From Novosphingobium sp. MW5 (lineage in GTDB: Bacteria; Pseudomonadota; Alphaproteobacteria; Sphingomonadales; Sphingomonadaceae): DNA of 64,000 nucleotides. Both the position numbers and the translations under genes were made by a program. Below, one piece after another: positions 52,509-62,988 of this stretch (the stretch's first letter is position 1; each line of letters opens with the position of its first letter). Location: assembly GCA_025938935.1 (NCBI GenBank), contig JAPCWB010000001.1, positions 1,178,001 to 1,242,000 of the forward strand. The letters run 5' to 3'. Below the pieces are notes generated by a model, which saw nothing but the letters and a program-made list of their open reading frames with translations, was not told the DNA's origin and ran no database searches.

Positions 52509-55500
52509 ATGCCTGCCGCCCGCCTTCGTACCCATACCAGACTGATCCGTGGCCTCGGCCTGATGGCCTCGGCCTCGCTGATGTCGTTGACTCTCGCGGG
52601 AGAGGCTCAGGCGGCCTGCAGCGCCACGCCTGCTCAGCCGCTGAACAATATCACGACCAACAATTCGCAGGTCGATTGCTCGGGCGTGACCAGCGGCGCG
52701 GCGATTGCGGCGACTGCGAACAACGTGCTGGTTTCGGTGCGACTGTTCGGCACCCAGCTCAACAACAGCACGGTATCGGTAAACGGCACCAACAACACGA
52801 TCGAGGTGCGCCAGTCGGCCAGCACCAGCAACACTTCGTTTTCAGCGACGGGGCCACAGGCGCAAGTCAGCTTTGTCGATACGGTCAATTCCTTTGTGAC
52901 CGTCAATGTCAGCGGCGCGGATTCCGCTTTCCGCATCAATGCCGGCGCAATCACATCGGCCAACCAGGGCAGCATCAACCTGTCCGGCCCCGCGGGCACC
53001 ACCAGCACCTTCGGCCTTGCAGGGCAGCTTTACGGTTCCACCATTGCGGGATCGTCCTATTTGGTCACCGGCGGCACCGGCAACCAGAGCTTCGAGCTGT
53101 TCAGCGGCAGCACCTTCAGCGTGCAGGCCGATGGCCGCGCCATCGATGGCGGCGCCGGGGATGACACTTTCCTGATTGAGGACGGCGCCTTCATCGGTGG
53201 CGGCACATCGAACAACATCGTGTTCAACGGCGGGGCCGATAATGACACGATGGCGATCCTTGGTTCGGGCACGTCCAATTACAATTCGATCAACATCGAA
53301 ATGTTGAACCTCGATCCTGGCGCAGGTGGTTACCGCGTGCTCACCGGGTCGCATGGCGGCGTGAACCAGTTCAACGTGGCGAGTGGCACGGTCAATGTCA
53401 CCAACTTCGCGGCGCTTGGTCAGGCGGGCGGCAATGTCAGCGTCGCCTCGGGCGCGTCGCTGGAATTGAACCAGAACACCACCACCACGCTGAGCCAGAA
53501 CCTTTCGGGTGCAGGGGTTATCCGCCAGCTGGCTGGTGCCATCACCCTTAACGGCAACGGCGCGGGTTTTTCAGGAACCTATGTCGTCGATGGCAACCGG
53601 ACGATCCTGGGCAGCAGCAATGCGCTCGGCACAGCCGATATCATCAACAACAGCCTTTTGCAGTTCGGCGACGTGACCGTTGCCAATGACATCAGCGGCA
53701 CCGGGTTGGTTGCCCATGGCGGGCCGGGGGTTGGCACTCTGAGTGGCAACAATACCTTCACCGGCGACCTTGGCATCCTGAGCGGCAGCATCCGCCTGAC
53801 CAGTGTCAATTCTGGGGGCGTGGGCAACACCATTCGCGCCATCAATCCAGGCACTTTCGGGCTGGAACTGGACATTGCCGCAGATGGCACGCTGGCGAAC
53901 AACATCGGCTCGGGGATTGCCCTGAGCAAGTCCGGCGCAGGAACGGTGACCTTGACCGGCACCAACACCTACGCCGGCGGCACAACGATCAATGCCGGGG
54001 CTATCAGGGTCGATGACTTTACCCGGCTGGGCACCGGGGCGGTGGTGGCCAATGCGGGCGGCAGCCTGATCCTCGATTACAATGGCGCCGGCCAGCTGCT
54101 CCAGACCACGCCGTTCATGTCTGGCGCGGGGTCCTTCATCAAGGAGGGCACCGGCGAGGTCGTGATGAACCAGTCGAGCACTTACACCGGCGGCACCATG
54201 ATCCGCGCGGGGCGCATCGGCCTTAACAACGGCGCCGCGCTGGGCAGCGGCAATGTACAAGTCGATGCCGGGGCCACGCTGGGAATTGGCGGCATTACGC
54301 TGGCCAATTCGGTTTCGGGCAGCGGTTCGATCGTCAAGACGGCGAACAACCAGGCGACGCTTTCCGGCAACAACAGCGCCTTCACCGGCCTGTTCGATGT
54401 TCAGGATGGCGGGGTAGAGCTGACCGACGGCCGGGCTGCCGGATCGGGCGATCTCGCGATTGCCGGCGGCAGCTTCGTATTCGTCAATTCCGCTGTCGGC
54501 GATACGACCATTGCCGCCGATATTTCGGGCGCGGGCGATCTTGAAAACTTCAGCAACGCCCGCCTGACGCTGACCGGCAACAACACGCTTTCCGGCGTAG
54601 TCTTCGTCTCCAACGGCACCTTGCAGGTCGAGGGCAGCCAGAACATCGGCACGGCCAACGTCAATGTGGTCAGCAGCGCCGCGCGGCCTGAGCTGAATAC
54701 GGCGGGCAGCACGGTGCTATCCAACAATGTCGCGGGGAATGGCGGTGTGGTGAAGACGGGGACCGGCACGGTCCTCCTCACAGGGACCAATTCCTACTCA
54801 GGCGGTACCGATATCCAGCAGGGCGCGCTGCGGGTGACTGATGTCAGCTTCCTCGGCACGGGGGCCATTACCGTCCAGCAGGGCGCGGCGCTGGACCTTT
54901 CCATTGCCGGACAGCAATCGCTGAATCAGGCTGTTTCCGGCGCGGGCATTCTGCGCAAGTCGGACCAAGGCGACCTCACGCTGCTGTCCAATGGACTGAC
55001 CGGCGGAGTTGACGTGGTTGGCGGGCGTGTGATCGTGAACACGGCCGGCGCGATCGGTGGCGGGCCGGTCAGCCTTGCCGCCGATACCCAGCTGGTTTTC
55101 GACAATGCCGCGACCGAAATCAGCAACGCGCCAATCAGCGGGGCGGGCGCCCTGACCAAGAACGGCGCGGGTGTGCTCGTCGTCAACAATGCAAACACCT
55201 TTAGCGGCGGCACGATCATCAATTCGGGCCGTCTTGGCCTGAACAACGGACAGGGCTTGGGCACTGGCACTGCGATTGTCATGCAGGGTGCCCAGCTCAG
55301 TTTTGGCGGTGTGACCGTTGGCAACACAATCACCGGTGCGGGCAGCGTCGTGAAGACCGCGAACAACACCGGGTCGCTCACCGGCAACAACACCTTTTCG
55401 GGCGGTCTCGACATCCAGCAGGGTTCGGTCGTGGTCAATTCTCCGGCGGCGCTCGGCACGGGCGGCGTTAACCTGAGCGGCTCCGGCACCTTCCTGATCC

Positions 55501-57622
55501 TCGACTACAACGGCAGCAGCAATGCCGTGCTCAATAATTCGCTCAGCGGGCAAGGCACGCTGGTCAAGGATGGCACCGGCACCGTGGTGATCAACGCCGG
55601 GGGCAACAGCTATACCGGTGGCACGGCGATCAACGCCGGGCGACTCGGGCTCAACTTTGGCGACGGGCTTGGCACCGGCGGGGTGACGATCAATTCGGGG
55701 GCAGAGCTGGCCATTGGCAACATTGCCCTCGCCAATACACTGACCGGCAGCGGGCGCGTGGTGAAGACGGCTTCGGGCACGGGGTCCCTTTCGGGTGCCA
55801 ACACCTTTTCGGGCGGCATCGACATCCAGGGCGGCACCCTGACCGTAGCCAACGTCGCGGCCCTGGGAACCGGTACGATTTCAACTGCGGCGGGAACAGC
55901 CCTGTCGATCGGCAATTCCACCAACCAGACGCTGGCCAACAACCTGACGGGTGCCGGCAGTCTGGTGAAATCGGTTGCCGGCGATCTGACAATTACCAGC
56001 AACAATCTCACAGGCGGGATGACGATCCTAGGCGGCCGCGTTCTGGTCAACTCCAGTTCTTCAGGGCTTGGAAGTGGCTCGGTGGCCATCGCGGGCAATG
56101 CGGAACTGGTCTATTCGGCGTCCAGCAATGCCACCTTCACCAACGGCCTATCCGGGGCGGGGGCGTTCGGTTCAGGCACCTTCCGCAAACTGGGCACCGG
56201 GCAATTGCTGTTCGGCAATCCCTTCACCATCGGCACTCTGGCTGTCGATGCCGGATCTGTGCGGCTTAATACCACGCTCACCGGCAATGCCAGTGTGGCC
56301 TCGGGCGCGCGGATGGACGGCACGGGCAGGGTGATCGGCAGCCTCACCAACAACGGCACCGTGGCCCCAGGCAATTCGATCGGCACGCTCAACGTCCAGG
56401 GCAACTATGTCCATAACGCGGGTTCGGTGCTGGAAATTGAATTCGATGGCGCAGGCGGAATCGACCTTCTGGCGGTCACCGGCACGGCAACGCTGAACGG
56501 CGGCACGCTGCGCTTCATCTCGACTACCGGGGCAGAAGGCAGCGGCGGCACTTCCTCACCGCGGGCGGCGGTGTCAGCGGCACCTTTGCCACGGTCGAGA
56601 CCGTGGGCGCGGCGCTGCCATTGGCCGTGATCTACCAGCCGAACAGCGCGATCATGGCCCCATCGGTGCTGACCGCGCGGCCATCGACCTTCAACGCGCA
56701 GTCCTTCGCCGCGGCGGACAGCGCGCTGGGCTTCATCGATTCGATCGGCGTGGCAGACCTGCGCCACGGCCAAGGCAACCGCGTGTGGATGACCGGCTTC
56801 GGCGCATGGGGCAACCGCACGGCATCGGGCACTACGCTGGCTTATGACCACAATTCGCGCGGGCTGGGCGGCGGGGTAAACTTCGCCGCGGGCGATGCGC
56901 TGACGCTGGGTGCCGCCTTCGGCTGGGCGAAGGGCGATATAACGCTGGGATCGAACGGCGGAGGCGGTGACCAGTCCAGCGTGTTCGGTTCGCTCCACGC
57001 CCGCTATTCTGGCACAGGCTTTACGCTGGGCGCGGGCGTGCTGCTGGGTAAGGTCAATCAGGAGACCCTGCGCAACGTCAGCTTCAATGGCTTCTCGGCA
57101 AGTGTCAGTGGCGAGACCGATTCCAAGGTCTTCGGCGTCTATGGCGAGATTGGCCTGCCGCTTGGATCGGCTGGCGGCTGGGCGTTCAGCGCCAATGCGC
57201 GCGGCAGCTATGTCCACCAGACGCAGGACGCCTATACCGAAAGCGGCAACAGCCCGCTGCGCCTTGCCGTGGGTGAGCTGAAGACCGGCACGATTGAAGG
57301 TCAGGCACGGCTCACCGCCAAGACCCGGCTGTGGGATGCCAACAGTGGCGGCGAGGAACTGCCCGGCGGGCTCGATCTGCGTATCGATCTCGGTGGCCGT
57401 TACCTCGGCGCGCTGGGCGACCGACTGATCCCGGTCACTTTCGCCGCCAGCAATGCCGGTGTCGTGCTGCAGGGCGATACCCGCAATGCGCTGCAGGGAA
57501 CCGGCGGCGTCTCGCTCGACTATACCACCCGCGGCGGGGCGACGTTCAGCCTCGGCTACCTTGGCGAATTCGGCACGACGGACCGGCACTCCGTCCGCGC
57601 CGGTGTCAGCTTCGCGTTCTGA
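52509..57622 (+). CDS. Giant autotransporter adhesin with PATR repeats, frame broken near 56552
   Basis: About 1704 residues when one T is added to TT at 56552-56553 (GAEGSGG-TFLTAGGGVSGTFATV). A long signal peptide ends LAGEAQA. The passenger is a predicted beta-helix, first Asn/Thr/Ser-rich (FNGGADNDTMAILGSG), then from about residue 400 a run of passenger-associated transport repeats of the form 'KTG-GTV-LTGTNTYSGGT-I--G-L-V'. The last ~280 residues are the translocator barrel (VWMTGFGAWGNRTASGTT, SRGLGGGVNFAAGDALTLGA), ending RAGVSFAF with the terminal Phe. Surface adhesion or aggregation is expected. AGAGGGG precedes the ATG. The break separates passenger from barrel; the surrounding sequence is intact, so a sequencing indel is likely. 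Confidence 0.88.
53730..55870 (+). repeat. PATR-encoding repeat array inside the autotransporter passenger
   Basis: Roughly ten degenerate repeats, each with the core T(L/Y)(T/S)GG(T/I)xIxxGxL. Three longer blocks (about 54130-54420, 55140-55450, 55560-55870) are close copies of each other: 'GxGxVVxNxxxxYTGGTxIxxGRLGLNxGxxLGxG' followed by 'GGxTxxNxxxGxGSxVKTAxxxxSLxGxN'. This points to internal duplication of a unit of about 100 residues. Confidence 0.7.
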
Positions 57623-57682
57623 CGGAGCGCCTTTGCATTGCTGGTGGTGCCAACCAACCCCAAGGTTTCCCGCCAGCCGCGA

Positions 57683-58629
57683 ATGCGGGCGGCAGTGCAT
57701 CTGCTGCCGTTCGCATTCGCACTTGCGATTGGGGGCGGATCGGCGACGGCCAAGTCTCTGCACCGGGACCATTTGTTGAAGCGCGGCCATGTGCAGACTT
57801 ATGGCGATTGGCTGGCCGGCTGTGACAATCTTGCCAGCTGCACGCTGCTGGGTTTCCCTGAGCCGTTGGCCGCCATCGACGGAGACTTCGCCGTGCAGGG
57901 CTGGGCGCTGCGTTTCACCTTCGCGGTGGATGATAAGACGTTAGGCGAATGGGTGCCGCTTTCCGGCGGTGTGCCGTCCATGCTGCCAGCGGAAGAGACG
58001 GCGCGGCTCTTGCTCCTGCTCGGCGCGGGCCATTCCGCTGGGGACCCAGTTCGCAAGGCGGGAATTCCGTCTGGAGAGTTTTCCCGCGCTCTCAAGGCGC
58101 TTCGGCAGCGGAAGGCGGAACTCCGGTCCAGGCGCGCCGCCCCCGTCCGCTGATCCGCAAGGCCGCTGTACCTGAGATGGTATCGGGCATTGATCCCCTG
58201 CTGACCGAAAACCGCTGCGGTCCCAGCGCAATCCGCGACCTGCGCCGCTTCCGGCTGGCCGGAGGGCAACTGCTGTGGAGCTATAAATGTGGTCTCGAGG
58301 GCGCCGGCCAGCGCAGCTACTGGGCGATGGGCGCGGATGCTGCGTCAAACCCCGTGCCGCTCATCCTGCCCAATCCCGGCATGCCCGGCATCAAGGCCGG
58401 AGAGGAGGGACTGCCAGATGCCACCTTTGATTTCGATTTCGGCACGCTGCGGAGCTTTGATCACCCGGGAGGCCGTGAAGACTGCGGCACCTTGCGAGTC
58501 TGGGGCTTCACCGCCCACGGTTGGCAACTCGTCCATAGCAGTGAAATGCCGCTCTGTCGGGGGCTGGGACCGCCGGACTGGATCCGCACCTACATTACGC
58601 CGTCCCATCCCGAGGGCCATGATGAGTGA
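57683..58629 (+). CDS. DUF1176 exported protein (first of a pair), frame broken near 58122
   Basis: About 315 residues when one C is added at 58122-58124. Signal peptide MRAAVHLLPFAFALAIGGG to SATA; then TYGDWLAGCDNLASCTLLGF, the DUF1176 opening 'gDW-v-CDN---C-a-G'. After the break come TPVQARRPRPLIRKAAV, LTENRCGPSAIRDLRRFRLA, LLWSYKCGLEGAGQRSYWA and the ending REDCGTLRVWGFTAHGWQLV then SSEMPLCRG, all in the family order with its paired cysteines. Function of DUF1176 is unknown; location periplasmic. Another frame start at 57638 would lengthen the N-terminus without improving the signal. It overlaps the next DUF1176 gene. Confidence 0.75.
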
Positions 58630-59716
58630 ACTGCCGCAGCTTCTGGCCGCAACCCTTGCCCTCGCGCCCGTCACCGCCCATGCGCGGACCCATCCGGGCC
58701 TGCCCGATTACCTTGATGCGCTAGACCGGGCGTACGATGCCGGGGACTGGACTCTGCAATGCAACTCCACGCGTCTCTGCCAGATCATCGGCGTGACGCA
58801 GCCATCGGGCAGGCCGGGAGAGGTCCGTGCCGTGGTGCTGATCAATCGCGGTATTCGCAAGGATGTCAGCCCCTCGGTCCGGATCGGTTTCATTGATGGG
58901 CAGGGAGCTATCATACCCCTGACCCCCGACGAGGAATGGCAGCTCCATGCAAGCGGGCTGTCAGAGCGCCCGCCCTCGGTGAAACTGGATATTGCAGCGA
59001 CGGCGCCGGACGGGGCTTTCCGCATGAGCTCGGAAAGTGCGGACAAGGTTGTGCGCGCTTTCCGATCCTGGCCTGCCACCACCATCCGCAGCCGCGCGGG
59101 CCTGAACGCCCGGATGCCGCGCGGCAACCTATCGCGCCTGCTGGCGAAGATGGATCGGCTGCAGCACCCGCGCGCACCGCGCATGACACCGGCAGAGGAT
59201 GCGGCCTGGCTCAAGGAATATCACTACGTTGTCGAGCGCCCATCGCCCGCCGACCATCCCGCGCCATCGGGAGTGATCCGGTCGTGTCCGGGCGGCGCGG
59301 CGGCCAATAAAGCTGAAGGGCTGCGTTTCGGTGACGGCACCCATCTGTGGCTCGCGCAGTGCGCAGCATCGTCCGTCATCCTTTCCGAAACTGGGCTGGG
59401 CAGCCTGAAACGGATCGATCCGCGCGATACGGCCGGACAGCTCTATCCCCAATTCCGCGCGCGGTTTGTCGAGGGCGCAAAGCTGCAAGTGGACCTGCCG
59501 CCTGCCGACCGGGACATGTGCGGGCAGCAGATGACATTCGGCCATGCCGCCAGGGAGTTCTACATGCTGGACCACCGGCGCTACGACCGCTGCCGCAATG
59601 TGCCGCCGCAGTTCTGGCCGCGGCTGTGGTATCCGACGAGCTGGAAATTCGGTGAAGCGCCCCCCTCAAATGAAGGGAATGCGCCCCCTTCGATCGAGGG
59701 GGTAAGAACGCCCTGA
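58619..59716 (+). CDS. DUF1176-like exported protein (second of a pair)
   Basis: 365 residues from the ATG at 58619 (an adjacent ATG at 58622 is equivalent). A weak signal (LLAATLALAPVTAHA) is followed by YDAGDWTLQCNSTRLCQIIG, the DUF1176 opening, and later VIRSCPGGAAANKAEGLRFG, LWLAQCAASSVIL, RDMCGQQMTFGHAAREFYML and RRYDRCRNVPPQFWPRLWYP. It is a diverged paralogue of the preceding gene and overlaps it by 11 bases. The end carries an imperfect tandem repeat (APPSNEG, APPSIEG). Function unknown; the tandem arrangement suggests the two act together. Confidence 0.75.
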   Translation: MMSELPQLLAATLALAPVTAHARTHPGLPDYLDALDRAYDAGDWTLQCNSTRLCQIIGVTQPSGRPGEVRAVVLINRGIRKDVSPSVRIGFIDGQGAIIPLTPDEEWQLHASGLSERPPSVKLDIAATAPDGAFRMSSESADKVVRAFRSWPATTIRSRAGLNARMPRGNLSRLLAKMDRLQHPRAPRMTPAEDAAWLKEYHYVVERPSPADHPAPSGVIRSCPGGAAANKAEGLRFGDGTHLWLAQCAASSVILSETGLGSLKRIDPRDTAGQLYPQFRARFVEGAKLQVDLPPADRDMCGQQMTFGHAAREFYMLDHRRYDRCRNVPPQFWPRLWYPTSWKFGEAPPSNEGNAPPSIEGVRTP

Positions 59717-59743
59717 ACTGGTTTCAAACCTTGGGGGTTTTCG

Positions 59744-60373
59744 ATGAATTCTGCTGCCCGTCCGTGGATCGGCCTTGTGTTCAAGTGCCTGTCGATCCTT
59801 TCGCTGATCTTTGCCTTCGTCTTCTTCATGCGGATGATGGATGACCAGTCCGCCAACGACAAGATGCGCCTTAACGGCGTCGTTTCGCGGGCGCTGGTGA
59901 CGGACAAGAAGCAGGATCAGACGACCACGCAGCATTCAGGCATCGGGCGGCGCAGCTCCGGCTACACGACACAGAACGACATCTGGGTGCTGACCGTGCG
60001 CCACGTGCCCAAGTCGACCGTCAAATATGCCGACTTCCCGGCCAAGGTGAAGGAGGCGGACTTGCCGGTCGCGCCGCCGCTGACCGGCGATCCGATGAAG
60101 GATTCGGCCAATCTCGGCATCATGTGGGTGTCCGGGGACGTTTATGATCGCACCAAGGTGGGCGACCTCCTGACTGTGGCAAATACCCCGTGGGACGCGG
60201 ATTCACCGGTCCTCGTGGCAGAGGTGGAGGCCTTCGATCCCTCGCCCGCCTATCCCAAAACCGCCATCGCGCTCGTCCTGATGCTGGCCTTCTGGATGAT
60301 CGGCCGCCGCATCAGCAAGGCATCGGCGCTGCGCGGCATGGTGGAAGCGGCGCGCATTCCGGGCACAGTGTAA
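59744..60373 (+). CDS. DUF3592-like membrane protein (first of a pair)
   Basis: 209 residues. Membrane segment at 9-29 (IGLVFKCLSILSLIFAFVFF), a soluble loop of about 140 residues (RLNGVVSRALVTDKKQDQTT, NDIWVLTVRHVPKSTVKYAD, DVYDRTKVGDLLTV) and a second membrane segment near 175-190 (TAIALVLMLAFWMIG). 'G-v--a-v---------------y-v-v-y--------D----vGd-v-v' is the pattern of DUF3592 proteins. Its stop TAA overlaps the next ATG (TAATG), which is a similar protein. Function unknown. Confidence 0.7.
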   Translation: MNSAARPWIGLVFKCLSILSLIFAFVFFMRMMDDQSANDKMRLNGVVSRALVTDKKQDQTTTQHSGIGRRSSGYTTQNDIWVLTVRHVPKSTVKYADFPAKVKEADLPVAPPLTGDPMKDSANLGIMWVSGDVYDRTKVGDLLTVANTPWDADSPVLVAEVEAFDPSPAYPKTAIALVLMLAFWMIGRRISKASALRGMVEAARIPGTV

Positions 60374-60953
60374 TGGCCGGATATCAGGCCGCCGCCACCC
60401 AGCTGCGCGCCCGCAGGCGGGGAAACCTGGGGAACTGGCCCTGGTGACGGGAGCGGTCCTTCTCGCCGCCGCGGTCTTTGCCTTTTTCGCAATGCAGCAG
60501 GAGGGTCGCAGGCTTTCCGAAATCAAGGCCAAGGGCGTCGTGGCAGAGGTAGTCATTGCGGACAAGGCGGCCAACAGCGAGAGCTATACCGATCGCAAGG
60601 GACGGACCAAGACCCGGACCATCTACCGGATGACGCTGTCACACGACGTTAATGCCGAGCTATCCTATGCCGACTGGAAGGCGGGGCGGACCTTTCCGAA
60701 GCCAATCTATCCCGCGGTCACCACTACTCAGATCGAAACCGGCCAATCTTGGCACGAAGCCTTTGCAAAGGGCGACCGGACAACCGTGATCCGCGAACCG
60801 ACGGACTACAAGAGCATGATGCTGACCGACGAACTAGAATACGAAACCTCGGGTTGGTTCGTCTGGCTGTCCCGTGCCGCCGCTGCGGTTGGCGGGCTGG
60901 CCGGCCTCGCGCTGATCGGCATGGGCTGGCGTAAGCGGCAGCTATCTGCTTGA
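60373..60953 (+). CDS. DUF3592-like membrane protein (second of a pair), probable frame break near 60443
   Basis: The ATG at 60373 overlaps the previous stop (TAATG) and reads MAGYQAAATQLRARRRGNLG then NWPW before an in-frame TGA. One extra G at 60443-60444 would continue it as VTGAVLLAAAVFAFFAMQQE, the first membrane helix, giving about 193 residues. The rest has KGVVAEVVIADKAANSESYT, RTIYRMTLSHDVNAELSYAD, FAKGDRTTVIREPTDYKSMM and a second helix (AAAVGGLAGLALIGMGW). Without the correction the protein would start at a GTG at 60444 inside the helix (169 residues). The overlap and basic N-terminus make the joined form more likely. Confidence 0.65.
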
Positions 60954-60992
60954 AGGCATTGACCTTGCGGGCCTTGCAGCGCGGAGAGATCG

Positions 60993-62894
60993 ATGGGGTG
61001 GTGGGGCAAAGCATCGAAGGCCGGACTGGCGCTCGTCTTCATATTCGCCGTCTTCGCAGCGGCGGTCTATTTCGGCGAACGCAGTGTCCGACCGGCTGGG
61101 CTGAAGGCGCAGGAATTTGTCGAATATGCGCCGGTTGACGCCGCAGGACGTATTGTCCCCACGGCAAAGCGGCAGGCGGCGCGGTATGAGGCCGATCCCA
61201 TCTATCGCGCCGTGGTGGGCGAAACGGGGCCGCGGGTCGCTTTCATCGTGCCCTTTGATCTGCCACGCCCGCAGGCAGACCTTGCCTTTTTCCTGGCCGC
61301 CACTCCGGGCCTGCAGGAGATCAGGCTGAACCATCAGGTGATCCAGCCCAACGTGCCGCTCGATACGCTGCGCGGTGCGGCGGATGGCACGGCGGTCTAT
61401 TACATGCTGCCTGAAACGGCACTGAAAGCCGGTCGTAACGAGATCGAGGTGCTGGTCGAAACGCAAAGCTCGATCCTCGCGCTCGCTCCGTTTCATATCG
61501 GCCCCGCCGTGGAGGCGGCGAAGGCAGCGGCCATGGTGGACCTGATCTCCACCACCCTCCCGCTGGTGGCGATTTCCTTCCTGACCTTCGCGGTCCTGCT
61601 CTGCCTTGTCACCAACTGGCCGCCGGCAGACCGGCCGCGCATTCGCAGCCTGGTTGTGCTGATGGGGATCTGGGCACTGCGCACCTATTTCATCACCTTC
61701 CAGACGCCGTTCGAAGTGCCGTTCCTCATCACCAGCTTCCTCTATTACTTGCTTGAAGGTTCGGTGATCATCGCCTTTGCCCGACATCTGCTCGCGGGCG
61801 AGGCAAGCTCGGCGCATTGGCTGAAGCGGCTGGCATGGCTCTGGGTTGCCCTGATCGTCTATCTCGCCAGCATCACCGCTGCAGGTTTCGTGGTCGGCCC
61901 AGCCGTGCGTAACTGGTTCAAGGCGCTGGCCTTCATCGAATCCGGCCTGCTGGCGGTGCTGGCCATTTTTGGCCTTCTCGCATTGAGCTGGGGCCTGGCA
62001 ACGCGGCGTGACGGGCGCTGGCTGGAGCGTCTGTCGCTGATGTTCTGCCTGCTGGCGCTCAGCGTCGATGCAGCGGATTCGGCCTTCGACCTGTCGTTCC
62101 CGTTCGTGCGCGATCTGCCGCTGACCTTCTATTCGGCCGGTCCGGCCGGCCTGTTCCTTGGCTTGGGCATCGTCGCCTCGATCGCCCGCGAGGCCAGCGA
62201 GGCGCGGCGGACTGTCATGCAGTCGAACCAGATCCTTGCGGCAAGGCTTGAAGAGCAGGATGCCGAACTGGCGCGCAGCTATGACGCGCAGAAGCAGATG
62301 CTCCAGCGCCAGGTCGTGCTGGAAGAGCGCCAGCGCATCGTCCGCGACATGCATGATGGGATCGGCGGACAATTGCTCGGCCTGATGATGCAGGTGCGCG
62401 GCGGGGCGACCGAGGCGAAGGTTATCGAGCAAGGCCTGCAATCCAGCATTGCGGACCTGCGCCTGATCGTCGATTCGATGGACACGGCGGAAGAGGGACT
62501 GGCGGAAACGCTGCGTTCGTTCGAGCACCGCGTGCGCGCGCAGGTGGAAGCCGCCGGTATTACTTTCACTGTCCGCCACGGGCTGGAGGAAGACCAGCCG
62601 GGGCCGGGGCCGCGGCCCACGTTGCAGATCCTGCGCGTCCTGCAGGAAGCGGTTACCAACGCAATGCGGCATTCCGGCGCGCGTGAAATTTCGCTTACCA
62701 GCCGCAGCCTGCCTGACCGGGCCATCGAGATCGAGGTCGCCGATGACGGGCGCGGACTCCCGGCGGAGATCAAGGGCGGACGCGGCCTCACCAGCATGCG
62801 CAGCCGCGCCGAAGCCATCGGCGGCGCGCTCCACGTCCATAGCGGCGAGCGCGGCACCTCGGTCCGCCTAAGCCTGAGCCTCCAGGCAGACTGA
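60993..62894 (+). CDS. Membrane sensor histidine kinase (HisKA_3, NarL-partner type)
   Basis: 633 residues. An N-terminal membrane anchor (LALVFIFAVFAAAVYFG), a periplasmic sensing domain to about residue 180 (ADLAFFLAATPGLQEIRLNH), then seven hydrophobic segments (about 185-410) as in 7TMR-DISM sensors. A coiled coil (QILAARLEEQDAELARSYDA) leads to EERQRIVRDMHDGIGGQLLG, the HisKA_3 phospho-acceptor His in DMHDGIG. HATPase motifs: LQEAVTNAMRHSGA (N box), VADDGRGLP (G1) and GGRGLTSMRSRAEAIGG (G2). GGAGAG precedes the ATG. The nearest NarL-type regulator is at 51629; the pair is separated by the autotransporter and DUF genes. Confidence 0.92.
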   Translation: MGWWGKASKAGLALVFIFAVFAAAVYFGERSVRPAGLKAQEFVEYAPVDAAGRIVPTAKRQAARYEADPIYRAVVGETGPRVAFIVPFDLPRPQADLAFFLAATPGLQEIRLNHQVIQPNVPLDTLRGAADGTAVYYMLPETALKAGRNEIEVLVETQSSILALAPFHIGPAVEAAKAAAMVDLISTTLPLVAISFLTFAVLLCLVTNWPPADRPRIRSLVVLMGIWALRTYFITFQTPFEVPFLITSFLYYLLEGSVIIAFARHLLAGEASSAHWLKRLAWLWVALIVYLASITAAGFVVGPAVRNWFKALAFIESGLLAVLAIFGLLALSWGLATRRDGRWLERLSLMFCLLALSVDAADSAFDLSFPFVRDLPLTFYSAGPAGLFLGLGIVASIAREASEARRTVMQSNQILAARLEEQDAELARSYDAQKQMLQRQVVLEERQRIVRDMHDGIGGQLLGLMMQVRGGATEAKVIEQGLQSSIADLRLIVDSMDTAEEGLAETLRSFEHRVRAQVEAAGITFTVRHGLEEDQPGPGPRPTLQILRVLQEAVTNAMRHSGAREISLTSRSLPDRAIEIEVADDGRGLPAEIKGGRGLTSMRSRAEAIGGALHVHSGERGTSVRLSLSLQAD

Positions 62895-62988
62895 TTTTCC
62901 ATGCTGCCATCCCTGCATTTGCGGGGAGTGCCGTGCGCCGCGCTGCGGCGCACATTCCGGTCATAGTGAAGGCGGGAGAGTGGTTGCG

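Noticed and set aside
53730-55870. Possible CRISPR-like or VNTR array
   Set aside because: The repeats are degenerate, in frame, of unequal length and encode PATR motifs; no constant repeats with unique spacers.
56405-57790. Minus-strand frame (461 codons) opposite the autotransporter barrel
   Set aside because: No motif and shadow-like composition; the plus strand ends in a textbook barrel terminus.
60942-62840. Long minus-strand open frame (632 codons) opposite the histidine kinase
   Set aside because: Low-complexity Arg/His/Gln composition typical of an antisense shadow; kinase motifs are on the plus strand.
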